From WRKB01 sp031551145 (GTDB lineage Bacteria; Desulfobacterota; Desulfovibrionia; Desulfovibrionales; Desulfovibrionaceae): a stretch of 15,537 nt of DNA. Below are positions 1 to 6,314 of this stretch, in pieces. Where the stretch lies: assembly GCA_031551145.1 (NCBI GenBank), contig JAVBNZ010000084.1:1-15537 (forward strand). Direction: 5' to 3'. The translations under genes and the position numbers were made by a program. How positions within the stretch are numbered: the first letter of the stretch is position 1; the number at the start of each line of letters is the position of its first letter. The notes beneath the pieces were generated by a model. That model was not told the origin of the DNA. It did not search any database and was given only the letters and a program-made list of their open reading frames with translations.

Positions 1-81
1 AACAAAGCCCGGCCATTTCTTTTTCCGGAATTCGAGCAACTCTGACAATCTGTTATCAGGAATCGGAGTGGGGGGACGCAT
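1..81 (-). CDS. N-terminal 27 codons of an unidentified leftward protein (partial)
   Basis: This reading frame starts with ATG at 81 and stays open to the window edge. It encodes 27 residues beginning MRPPTPIPDNRLSELLEF and continuing with a basic stretch (RKKKWPG). The start is well supported: a consensus Shine-Dalgarno (AAGGAGG) lies 4 nt upstream and a plausible sigma-70 promoter lies just beyond it. I do not recognise the product from so short a piece. The promoter is overlapped by a perfect palindrome, so the gene is probably repressed by a dimeric DNA-binding protein, possibly itself or a partner further left. The neighbouring genes to the right are a toxin-antitoxin pair, so accessory DNA is likely, but that is inference. 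Confidence 0.6.
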   Translation of the reverse strand, partial: MRPPTPIPDNRLSELLEFRKKKWPGFV

Positions 82-109
82 AATGACCTCCTTGCTATGA
101 GGTCATTAT
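80..109. promoter_or_regulatory. Perfect 11-bp palindrome covering -10, transcript start and RBS (candidate operator)
   Basis: ATAATGACCTC at 80-90 is the exact reverse complement of 99-109, with an 8-nt spacer. The right arm covers nearly all of the -10 hexamer of the leftward promoter, and the left arm covers part of the Shine-Dalgarno and the start codon of the gene at 81. The transcript should start near 98, so only one arm would be transcribed. That favours a protein-binding operator over an RNA hairpin. A second smaller dyad (ATGAGAA/TTCTCAT, 140-157) lies just upstream of the -35. Confidence 0.6.
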
Positions 110-133
110 CTATTAAATCCCATTTGATTGCAA
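105..133 (-). promoter_or_regulatory. Sigma-70-type promoter for the leftward gene at 81
   Basis: On the minus strand, TTGCAA (128-133) is followed after 17 nt by GATAAT (105-110), a 5/6 match to the -10 consensus. The predicted start near 98 gives a leader of about 17 nt that contains the AAGGAGG ribosome-binding site. This is a prediction from consensus and spacing only. Confidence 0.5.
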
Positions 134-165
134 CTTGGTATGAGAAACTCTTCTCATCAAAGAAG

Positions 166-220
166 TAAAAAACAGCCCCGGTTTTGTGCCTGAAACAGCA
201 CGCGCCGGGGCAAAATTTTT
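166..220. terminator. Bidirectional intrinsic terminator
   Basis: GCCCCGG (175-181) pairs with CCGGGGC (205-211), with an inner GTGC/GCAC pair (186-189 and 198-201). On the minus strand the stem is followed by TG and six T residues (167-172). On the plus strand it is followed by AAAATTTTT. On the minus strand it would end transcripts from the toxin-antitoxin operon before they reach the gene at 81. Confidence 0.65.
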
Positions 221-222
221 CT

Positions 223-471
223 TAACTTGGCCGGCTCAAACCGGCATTTTTGGCCTAAAAATTCTCAACTTGATTTCAGCGGCGTTTTGATGCCGCCGAC
301 GCGCAAAAGCCCGCATCAGTCTTGCATGCGTCGCGCATTCGTCCGACGCGACCGGCGAATTTCCTTGTTCTCAGGTTGCCTGCCTCCCCATATTCTATCT
401 CAATTAATGAGTCCCGAGCCTAAACAATTTGACACAAGGCTGTCAAATTTTTACAGGCGTTTCCATCTTAT
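223..471. other. Intergenic stretch with no convincing gene; holds one transposon-like terminal repeat
   Basis: This is the 3' side of the toxin-antitoxin operon. It has a short GCCGG/CCGGC hairpin at 230-245. An open plus-strand frame from 227 to 499 has no protein-like composition and no ribosome-binding site that I can support. The one notable item is AATTAATGAG-TCCC-GAGCCTA at 402-422. It matches the right terminal repeat and TA flank of the element at 13861-14053 except in the central four bases. No partner repeat was found to its left, so any element here is truncated or degraded. Confidence 0.5.
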
Positions 472-792
472 TCATAAGAACAACCCCAACCCCTTTTGAT
501 CGAGCAACTGTAAAAGCTTGTTCGACGGCCCGCCGGGCTTCTTTACTCCCGCTTCCCAGGCACGGACGGCGGCGGCGCTGGTGTTGATCAACGCGGCAAG
601 GACGGATTGACTCACGTTCAACCGGGAACGCAGTTCCTTGACATCCTCGCCGGTATATTTTGGGGTCTGGCTGGCGGCGTATAGGGCCTGATGCTTTTCG
701 AATTGCTTCTTGTCGATTACGCCGCACCTGTGCATGCCTTCAGATGTTTCAAATAACTCTTCCATTATACGGCTTGGTTTTTTGGCGATCAT
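472..792 (-). CDS. XRE-type helix-turn-helix antitoxin (NadS/HigA-like)
   Basis: This 106-residue protein carries an XRE-type helix-turn-helix at about residues 50-90. It is recognisable from VSQSVLAALINTSAAAVRAWE followed by GVKKPGGPSNKLLQLL, the usual layout of second-gene antitoxins paired with RelE/HigB-type toxins. The start codon overlaps the toxin stop in an ATGA junction at 789-792, so the two proteins are translationally coupled, with the toxin gene first. The antitoxin would bind and neutralise the toxin and repress the operon through its DNA-binding domain; this is family knowledge, not shown here. The operon ends at the hairpin at 175-211. Assignment to XRE is firm; the exact antitoxin subfamily is from memory. 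Confidence 0.85.
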   Translation of the reverse strand: MIAKKPSRIMEELFETSEGMHRCGVIDKKQFEKHQALYAASQTPKYTGEDVKELRSRLNVSQSVLAALINTSAAAVRAWEAGVKKPGGPSNKLLQLLDQKGLGLFL

Positions 793-1175
793 GGTAAAAC
801 CTCTTCAAGTTCCCTGTTGTCCATAATTTCGACAAGATGCTGATTAGTTGTCAAAAGCAACTTTTGAGCAAGGTCGCGGAGCATCTGCAATTCGTCCGCC
901 GAAATATTGTCCCTCTCGTTTTTCTCGAAGCCCAACATGAAAAACCAATGGCCGGCTTTGCGTGTAGCGACGATGGTGCGGACTCCACCGCTTTTTCCTC
1001 TTCTCGGCAATGCTATGCGTTTCTTGTATATTTTATCCTCAAGGGTATTGCCGCCAAGGTCAGCATCAATCAGGCCGCTCTCCATTTCATCAACGGCCTT
1101 GAGCAACGCCGGATCTCTCAGAAGGGTTTTTCGCATCCATCGTGCAAATGTCTTTGTTTTGAATACCCTTCTCAT
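789..1175 (-). CDS. RelE/HigB-type toxin of a type II toxin-antitoxin pair (PF06296-like)
   Basis: The chosen start gives 128 residues beginning MRRVFKTKTFARWMRK. Features typical of this RelE-like group are the DADLGG segment, the basic KKRIALPRRGKSGGVRT core, the FFMLGFEKNERDNI segment and a C-terminal helix. These toxins are usually ribosome-dependent mRNA interferases. The frame is open further upstream to ATG 1193 and GTG 1424, but family similarity begins at the ATG at 1175. The upstream codons look like a transposase HTH remnant. No Shine-Dalgarno precedes 1175 or 1193. A promoter with its predicted start near 1175 would give an almost leaderless transcript. The stop overlaps the antitoxin start by 4 nt. 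Function is confident; the exact start is not. Confidence 0.8.
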   Translation of the reverse strand: MRRVFKTKTFARWMRKTLLRDPALLKAVDEMESGLIDADLGGNTLEDKIYKKRIALPRRGKSGGVRTIVATRKAGHWFFMLGFEKNERDNISADELQMLRDLAQKLLLTTNQHLVEIMDNRELEEVLP

Positions 1176-1181
1176 GGGATT

Positions 1182-1210
1182 GCTATAATACATGGTAATA
1201 GTCTTGTCAA
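1182..1210 (-). promoter_or_regulatory. Sigma-70-type promoter of the toxin-antitoxin operon
   Basis: On the minus strand a perfect TTGACA (1205-1210) is followed after 17 nt by TATAGC (1182-1187). A second -10-like hexamer, TATTAT (1185-1190), sits at a less favourable spacing. A weak dyad (CTAT..ATAG, 1183-1201) overlaps the -10 and could be an operator for the HTH antitoxin. The promoter lies inside the longer open frame, which argues that the toxin is made from the internal start. Confidence 0.55.
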
Positions 1211-1424
1211 GCGTGATCGGAGGGAGGCGCAATCTCGGCTTGCGCTGGAAACAGCGCCGGCAGGGCCTTTTCCGATAGAGTTTCAGCCACTGGCTCACGG
1301 CTCCGCGAGTCACCCCCAAATCCTCCGCTATGCGAAGAGATCGCCGGCCCTGTTCATAAAGCTCCACGGCCCGAAGTCGCCTGAACTCGCGTGCATCTTG
1401 ACTGGTCTTGCTGAGCGTTTTCAC
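1194..1424 (-). pseudogene. Remnant of an IS630-like transposase helix-turn-helix, in frame with the toxin
   Basis: From GTG 1424 the frame reads 77 residues before the toxin's first ATG. Residues 14-52 resemble the N-terminal HTH of IS630-type transposases (FRRLRAVELYEQGRRSLRI, then AEDLGVTRGAVSQWLKLYRK). The following RKPRLRLPPITLDK resembles the proline-rich linker usually found after it, but the stretch between them (RPCRRCFQ) looks frame-disturbed. No catalytic DDE domain follows; the frame runs straight into the toxin. An in-frame stop lies just upstream of GTG and I see no ribosome-binding site. The best reading is a decayed transposase 5' end that happens to be open into the toxin. 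A genuine two-domain HTH-toxin protein is the less likely alternative. Confidence 0.5.
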
Positions 1425-1535
1425 GTCTCATGACATACCAGAGTTTTTAGAAAATGTTTAGAAAAAAATGCGGATATCAGTAATCAGCGCTTCCTTAAAA
1501 AATCGACCGGCAACACCGCGCGCAAACCGCGCAGA

Positions 1536-2810
1536 TTACGCCGTCCGCAGCATCTTCACGGCGCAAAACTTGCCGCACATGGCGCAGACCTCCTCATGCG
1601 CATGGGCTTTGCGCCGGACATGCAGCACAGCGGGATCGAGGCAGGCGGCGGCCATGCCCTCCCAGTCCAGCGCGGCTCGGGCGCGGTTCATGGCTGCTTC
1701 CCGCTCAAGCGCCCGGCGAGCGCCCAGGGACGTTTCCCCGCTCTGGGCCGCCACGCGCGAGGCCATCACCCCGGCCCGCACGTCGTCCGCATCCGGCAGG
1801 GTCAGATGCTCCGCCGGGGTGAGGTAACAGAGAAAATCCGCCCCGGCCCGCACGGCCAACGCCCCGCCTATGGCCCCGGCTATGTGATCCCAGCCCGGCG
1901 CGCTGTCGATGGTCAACGGGCCGAGCACATAGAGGGGGGCGTTGTGTGTCAGGCGCTTCACAGAGCGTATCTGCGCCTCCACCTCGTTGAGCGGCACATG
2001 CCCCGGCCCCTCGATCATGCACTGCACGCCGGCTTCCAGAGCGTGCCGGGCCAGCCGGCCCAGGGTGATCACTTCCTCCCACTGGGCCGCGTCGCCCGCG
2101 TCGGCCCCCGCGCCGGGGCGCAGGCCGTCGCCCAGGGAAAGCGTGACGTTGTACGGCTTCACGATGTCGAGCAGGCGGTCGAAATCCTCCAGCAGGGGAT
2201 TTTCGTGCCCGTTGTGCAGCATCCAGCGCGCCAGCATGGAGCCCCCGCGCGAAACAATGCCGAGGACGCGCCCGCCCTTGGTCGCGAATTCGGCCCCGCG
2301 CCGCGTCAGGCCGCAGTGCACGGTCATAAAATCCACGCCCTGCTCCGCCTGTTTGGCAATGACGGAAAAAAGATCGTCCGGCCGCAGCGCGGCGATGTCC
2401 CGCTCGGCGTCCAGCAGGCGTTGGCCGACCTCGTACAGGGGCACGGTGCCCACGGGCGCCGGGCAGTTGTGCAATACGGCAAGACGCAGAGCGTCGGGAT
2501 CGCCGGCGATGGAAAGATCCATCACGGTGTCCGCGCCGGCCTCCAGCGCGACGCGCAGCTTTTCCCGCTCCGCCTCGGCGCAGAGGCAGAGAGGAGAGGC
2601 GCCGATGTTGGCGTTGACCTTCACCCGTGCCGGCTGCCCCACCAAGAGCGGCCTGATGCAGGCATGGGCCGGATTACCGAGCAGGACCATGCCGCCGGCC
2701 TCAACGGCCTCGCGGATCGTGCCGGGCGCGAGGCCTTCCTCCCGGCACAGCGTGTCCAGGTTGGCCTCAAGCAGTTGGTGCAATACGTGATTCTTGGAGA
2801 AAACAGACAT
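1536..2810 (-). CDS. thiC: Phosphomethylpyrimidine synthase (HMP-P synthase)
   Basis: ThiC is a radical-SAM enzyme that rearranges 5-aminoimidazole ribotide into HMP phosphate, the pyrimidine half of thiamine. The 424-residue protein is the shorter form of the family, lacking the long N-terminal domain. Recognisable segments are KVNANIG, the GADTVMDLS barrel strand, VIAKQAEQGVDFMTVHCG, SLGDGLRPG, MIEGPGHVPLNEV and GPLTIDSAPGWDHIAGAIGG. The C-terminal cluster-binding cysteines are C409, C412 and C416 in CAMCGKFCAVK, with the spacing I recall for short forms. The ATG at 2810 has GAGGA 8 nt upstream. A TPP riboswitch and a separate promoter precede it, so thiC is probably its own transcription unit repressed by TPP, although read-through from dxs is possible. 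Confidence 0.97.
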   Translation of the reverse strand: MSVFSKNHVLHQLLEANLDTLCREEGLAPGTIREAVEAGGMVLLGNPAHACIRPLLVGQPARVKVNANIGASPLCLCAEAEREKLRVALEAGADTVMDLSIAGDPDALRLAVLHNCPAPVGTVPLYEVGQRLLDAERDIAALRPDDLFSVIAKQAEQGVDFMTVHCGLTRRGAEFATKGGRVLGIVSRGGSMLARWMLHNGHENPLLEDFDRLLDIVKPYNVTLSLGDGLRPGAGADAGDAAQWEEVITLGRLARHALEAGVQCMIEGPGHVPLNEVEAQIRSVKRLTHNAPLYVLGPLTIDSAPGWDHIAGAIGGALAVRAGADFLCYLTPAEHLTLPDADDVRAGVMASRVAAQSGETSLGARRALEREAAMNRARAALDWEGMAAACLDPAVLHVRRKAHAHEEVCAMCGKFCAVKMLRTA

Positions 2811-2855
2811 GATGCATCCTCACAGGTACAGCCTTTTACGGCGTGAGGACGCGGC

Positions 2856-2906
2856 CGGACGGCCGGAAGCAAAAGAGCCGTCCGACCGTAGAGGAAGGAG
2901 GGCTCT
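2856..2906 (-). promoter_or_regulatory. Candidate expression platform of the thiC riboswitch
   Basis: In the minus-strand leader, AGAGCC (2901-2906) can pair with GGCUCU (2874-2879), followed by UUUU, to form a weak terminator-like stem. CGGACGG (2878-2884) can instead pair with CCGUCCG (2856-2862). The two stems share 2878-2879, so they exclude each other. A further stable hairpin (CGGCGGA/UCCGCCG, about 2930-2947) sits between aptamer and platform. The terminator arm is short, so control of translation is also possible. Pairing was found by eye. Confidence 0.4.
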
Positions 2907-2952
2907 GAATTCACTGAATTTCAGACTGCGGCGGATGCGTCCGCCGGCGCCG

Positions 2953-3045
2953 GCTTCCCTACGGCGGTATTGACCGCGTCAGGTTCAAAGGGTCTGGGAC
3001 ATTCCCACTCTCAGCCCGCGCGCTCGGCGCTTCGGGCTCCCCCGC
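2953..3045 (-). promoter_or_regulatory. TPP riboswitch (THI element) upstream of thiC
   Basis: The minus strand carries the conserved THI-box blocks in order: GGGGAGCC, GGGCTGAGAG, ACCCTTTGAACCTGA, GGTCAATACCGCCGTAGGGAAG split across its conserved halves. The P3 arm is lengthened by a GC-rich extension (about 3018-3035). It binds thiamine pyrophosphate and would switch off thiC when TPP is plentiful. It begins within a few bases of the predicted transcript start and ends about 140 nt before the thiC ATG. Confidence 0.95.
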
Positions 3046-3053
3046 TGTACGGC

Positions 3054-3082
3054 ACTGTAGCGGAGCGCGGCCCGCCCGTCCA
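3054..3082 (-). promoter_or_regulatory. Predicted sigma-70 promoter for the thiC leader
   Basis: TGGACG (3077-3082) and TACAGT (3054-3059) are separated by 17 nt on the minus strand. The implied start, near 3047, falls directly in front of the riboswitch. The promoter lies in the 3' flank of dxs, whose stop codon is at 3091. Both hexamers match consensus at only 4 of 6 positions; position relative to the aptamer is the main support. Confidence 0.5.
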
Positions 3083-3090
3083 GTGTGGAT

Positions 3091-4977
3091 TTATATCAGA
3101 AGCTCCCGCAGGGCGGCGGCAATGCCGGCCGCGCGCAGGCCGACGAGCGCGCGCAGTTCGCACTGCGTGCCGTGTTCGACAAAGCTGTCCGGGATGCCGA
3201 GCCTGCGTATTTTCTGCCCGCGCAACACGCCTTCGTCAGACCACAGTTCCAGCACGGCCGAAGAAAAGCCTCCGGCCCGGCTGCCTTCCTCCACCAGGAG
3301 GATGCGGTCATACCGTCGGGCGAAATCCAGCAGTTCCCCGCGCGGCAGGGGCTTGACCCAGATCGGATCGAAAACCGCGACCCGCCGGTCTTCTTCCCGC
3401 AGCAGGCGCGCCGCCTCCAGGGCCGGATGCACACGGCTGCCCAGGGCGATGACCAGCGCGTCTTCGCCCTCCGCAAGCAGTTCGCCCCGGCCCGCAGGCA
3501 GGGGAACAAGGGGGCCGTCCGCCGCAACGCCGAAACCCGCGCCGCGCGGGTAGCGCAGGGCTGAAGGGCCGGGCAGGCCCACCGCCGTGCACAGGGCGCG
3601 GCGCATGAGCGCCTCGTCGCGCGGGGCCAGGATGCTGATGTTGGGAATATGGCGCAGATAGGCCAGATCAAAGACGCCGTGGTGCGTGGGCCCGTCCTCG
3701 CCCACCAGCCCGGCGCGGTCGGCGCAGAGAACCACGGGCAGATTCTGGATGCAGACGTCGTGCACGACCTGGTCATAGGCGCGCTGCAAGAAGGTGGAAT
3801 AGATCGCCACCACGGGCCGCAGCCCTTCCTTGGCCAGGCCGGCCGCGAAGGTGACGGCGTGCTGCTCGCAGATGCCCACATCGACGAAACGTTCGGGAAA
3901 GCGCTCCTGAAAGCGCAGGGTGCCCGTGCCCTCGGGCATGGCGGCCGTAATGGCCACGATGCGCGGGTCGTTTTCCGCCAAATCGCAGAGCGTTGCGCCG
4001 AAAATGTCGGTAAAGGAGGGAGGCGCGGCCTTTTTGGCGGGCGCGTTGCCGGTTTCCGGCTCAAAGCCGCCCACGCCGTGAAAGTGGGAAGGATTGTTCT
4101 CGGCCGGCGGATAGCCCTTGCCCTTGCGCGTCAGCACGTGGAGCAGCACGGGCCGGTCTTCCACCTCGGCGGCCATCTGCAGGTGGCGGATCAGCTCCTT
4201 GGTGTCGTGCCCCTGGATCGGGCCGATGTAGGTAAATCGAAAGGCCTCGAACAGCATGCCGGGCGTGAAGAAACCCTTGAAGCTCATTTCACTGCGCCGG
4301 GCTATGTCCACCAGATTCGTGCCTATGCGCGGAATGGAGCGCAGAAGGCGCAGCACGTCCTTCTTGGTCTGGCGCACCCAGGAGCGTGAGAGCGTGCGGC
4401 TTAAAAACAGCGAAAGCGCGCCCACGTTGGGGGCGATGGACATTTCGTTGTCGTTGAGCACCACGATGAGCCGGCGCTGCATGTCGCCGGCCAGGTTGAG
4501 GCCCTCGAAGGCCTGTCCACCGGTGAGGGAGCCGTCGCCTATCACGGCCAGGACGTGATGCTTTTCGTTGTGCAGGTCGCGGGCCATGGCCAGGCCCAGG
4601 GCCGCCGAAAGCGAGGTGGAGGAATGCCCGGTGCCGAAGTGATCGTACGGGCTTTCGCAGATTTTGGGAAAACCCGAGAGCCCTCCGAATCTGCGCAGGG
4701 TGTCGAAGCGGTCGTTCCGGCCGGTGAGCAGTTTCCAGGCATAGGATTGGTGGCCCACGTCCCAGACCACTTTGTCCCGGTCGGGATCAAACACCGAGCA
4801 GAGCGCCAGCGTCAGTTCCACCACGCCGAGCGAAGGCGCAAGATGCCCGCCGTTGCGCGAAACCACGGAAATGATGCGTTCGCGCAGTTCCTCGGCCAGG
4901 AAGGCCAGGTCTTCCGGGCTCAAATCCGCCACGTCGTGGGGTTTGTGGATGCGGGATAAAAAGCTCGGTTCAGACAT
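3091..4977 (-). CDS. dxs: 1-deoxy-D-xylulose-5-phosphate synthase
   Basis: Dxs condenses pyruvate with glyceraldehyde 3-phosphate to give DXP, the entry compound of the MEP isoprenoid pathway and a precursor of the thiamine thiazole ring. The 628-residue length is normal. The N-terminal domain holds H45 (GGHLAPSLG), H76 (WDVGHQSYAWKLLTGR), GTGHSS (116-120) and the thiamine-diphosphate/Mg motif GDGS at 147-150, completed by LNDNE near 174-178. The pyrimidine-domain glutamate is E371 in CEQHAVTFAAG. DRAGLVGEDGPTHHG (420-434) forms the substrate pocket, and a transketolase C-terminal domain follows. The start overlaps the ispA stop by 1 nt (TAATG), which indicates coupled translation. It is the last gene of the isoprenoid run, directly before the independently controlled thiC. 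Confidence 0.98.
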   Translation of the reverse strand: MSEPSFLSRIHKPHDVADLSPEDLAFLAEELRERIISVVSRNGGHLAPSLGVVELTLALCSVFDPDRDKVVWDVGHQSYAWKLLTGRNDRFDTLRRFGGLSGFPKICESPYDHFGTGHSSTSLSAALGLAMARDLHNEKHHVLAVIGDGSLTGGQAFEGLNLAGDMQRRLIVVLNDNEMSIAPNVGALSLFLSRTLSRSWVRQTKKDVLRLLRSIPRIGTNLVDIARRSEMSFKGFFTPGMLFEAFRFTYIGPIQGHDTKELIRHLQMAAEVEDRPVLLHVLTRKGKGYPPAENNPSHFHGVGGFEPETGNAPAKKAAPPSFTDIFGATLCDLAENDPRIVAITAAMPEGTGTLRFQERFPERFVDVGICEQHAVTFAAGLAKEGLRPVVAIYSTFLQRAYDQVVHDVCIQNLPVVLCADRAGLVGEDGPTHHGVFDLAYLRHIPNISILAPRDEALMRRALCTAVGLPGPSALRYPRGAGFGVAADGPLVPLPAGRGELLAEGEDALVIALGSRVHPALEAARLLREEDRRVAVFDPIWVKPLPRGELLDFARRYDRILLVEEGSRAGGFSSAVLELWSDEGVLRGQKIRRLGIPDSFVEHGTQCELRALVGLRAAGIAAALRELLI

Positions 4978-5864
4978 TATGAAACTCTTTTGGACAAAGA
5001 TAAGGCCAGATCGCGCAAAAAGTCGGCTTCCGCGCCGCTGAACATCTCCAGGGCGTCGTGCGCCCGGCGCGACTGCTCCAGGGCCTGCTCCCGGCTGCGC
5101 TCAAGCCCCAGAAGCGAGGGGTAGGTGGGCTTGCCCCGCGCGGCGTCGCTGCCCACGGGCTTGCCGATCTCTGCTTCCGTGCCGGTGACGTCCAGAATGT
5201 CGTCCACGATCTGAAAGGCCGCGCCCAGTGCCGTGCCGTAGCGCGAAAGTGCCGCGAGCGCGCTCCCGTCCGCCCCGGCCAGGAGCCCTCCGCACACGCA
5301 GGAAGCCCGCAGCAGTGCCCCGGTCTTCATGGCGTGCATGGCGGCCAGCCGCCCGATGTCGATACCGTCGGCGCCCGTGTATTCCATGTCCAGCATCTGT
5401 CCGCCCACCATGCCCTCGGCCCCGGCGGCGCGGGCCGCTTCGGCCAGGGCGGGCAGGACATGCTCGGCAGGCAGGGGCGTTGAAGCCATGAACACAAAGG
5501 CTTCGGTGAGCAGCGCGTCGCCCGCCAATATGGCGGCGGCCTCCCCGAACACCTTGTGATTCGTGGGCTTGCCGCGCCTGAGATCGTCGTTGTCCATGGC
5601 GGGCAGATCGTCATGAACCAGGGAGTAGCTGTGAATGCATTCCACAGCCGAGGCAAAGGGCAGCACGGCTTCGGCATCCCCGCCGCAAAGGCGGGCACAG
5701 CTTATGCAGAGCACGGGGCGCAGGCGCTTGCCGCCGGCCAGCAGGCTGTATTCCATGGCTGCGGCGAGCGTGGAGGGAATGTTCCGCCCCTTCAGGCAGG
5801 CGGCCAGATACGCCTCCACCCGCGCCGCCCGCAGGCGCAGAAGCTGCCGGCCGGATTCAGTCAT
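4977..5864 (-). CDS. ispA: Short-chain polyprenyl diphosphate synthase (farnesyl/geranylgeranyl type)
   Basis: This enzyme joins isopentenyl diphosphate to allylic primers to build C15 (or C20) diphosphates for quinones, cell-wall carriers and other isoprenoids. The 295-residue protein has GGKRLRP (44-50) for IPP binding, the first aspartate-rich motif DDLPAMD (85-91) in the DDx4D form, the KPTNHKVFGE segment, and the second aspartate-rich motif DDILD (221-225). The start at 5864 is chosen over an in-frame ATG at 5894 because a perfect GGAGG lies 6 nt before it and family similarity starts there. It overlaps the xseB stop by 8 nt. Product chain length cannot be read securely from sequence; FPP synthase is the usual assignment in this context. 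Confidence 0.92.
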   Translation of the reverse strand: MTESGRQLLRLRAARVEAYLAACLKGRNIPSTLAAAMEYSLLAGGKRLRPVLCISCARLCGGDAEAVLPFASAVECIHSYSLVHDDLPAMDNDDLRRGKPTNHKVFGEAAAILAGDALLTEAFVFMASTPLPAEHVLPALAEAARAAGAEGMVGGQMLDMEYTGADGIDIGRLAAMHAMKTGALLRASCVCGGLLAGADGSALAALSRYGTALGAAFQIVDDILDVTGTEAEIGKPVGSDAARGKPTYPSLLGLERSREQALEQSRRAHDALEMFSGAEADFLRDLALSLSKRVS

Positions 5865-6108
5865 CTTTTTCCTCCGTCGCGCGTTCGGCATCAAAAGGCG
5901 TCAGGCCGGATTCGGCGCAAAGCAGCACCTCGTTGCGCGCCTTTTCAAGCTGCGCGCGGCACAAGGCGGCAAGGGCCATACCCTCTTTGTACAGGGCCAA
6001 ACCTTTTTCCAGGGGAGGCTCGCCGCTTTCCAGCGCGTCCACGATCTCCTGCAAACGGGCCAGGCGGGCGTCGAAATTCTCCGGCGCGTCGGGCTTTTTT
6101 TTCGTCAT
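5857..6108 (-). CDS. xseB: Exodeoxyribonuclease VII small subunit
   Basis: XseB is the small helical subunit of exonuclease VII. Several copies bind the large XseA subunit, and the complex degrades single-stranded DNA to short oligonucleotides during repair. At 83 residues it is family-sized. It shows the typical first-helix pattern FDARLARLQEIVDALESG, then EPPLEKGLALYKEGMAL and a charged coiled-coil half (CRAQLEKARNEV). AAGG lies about 6 nt before the ATG at 6108. The gene overlaps ispA downstream. It is separated from xseA by the M23 peptidase gene and a structured gap of about 300 bp, so the two subunits may not share one transcript. Confidence 0.93.
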   Translation of the reverse strand: MTKKKPDAPENFDARLARLQEIVDALESGEPPLEKGLALYKEGMALAALCRAQLEKARNEVLLCAESGLTPFDAERATEEKDD

Positions 6109-6119
6109 ATCTACCTTGG

Positions 6120-6246
6120 GGAAACGCTGATTTATTCCGTTTGGACTGCGTCAGGCGGCGTTTTCCCTCCGGGGGAAGGGCGGAAGAGCCCGTCCCCCAT
6201 CGAGAAAACTTGCCTTTCTTGCCAAACAAAATAACTGAGCGTTTCC
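6120..6246. repeat. 127-bp inverted-repeat unit with an internal hairpin
   Basis: GGAAACGCTGATTTATT (6120-6136) matches the reverse complement of 6230-6246 at 15 of 17 positions. Between them, GGGGGAAGGGC (6171-6181) pairs with GCCCGTCCCCC (6188-6198) at 10 of 11 positions around a 6-nt loop. On the minus strand this lies in the xseB leader. Related TCAGCGYTTCC-type motifs also occur at 6259-6272 and 1483-1496, so it may belong to a dispersed repeat family. Confidence 0.5.
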
Positions 6247-6314
6247 AAGATTCATTTTATCAGTGCTTCCTTGGCTTGTCCGTAAATACGCGGAGCGTGA
6301 GCCGAGGACGAAGA

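Noticed and set aside
227..499. Plus-strand 90-codon frame downstream of the terminator
   Set aside because: It has no ribosome-binding site or protein-like composition, and it overlaps the antitoxin gene on the other strand.
443..727. Second minus-strand frame inside the antitoxin gene
   Set aside because: It is a shadow of the XRE antitoxin frame with an Arg-rich translation.
1596..2846. Long plus-strand frame (416 codons) opposite thiC
   Set aside because: It is the antisense shadow of thiC in GC-rich DNA, with no family features.
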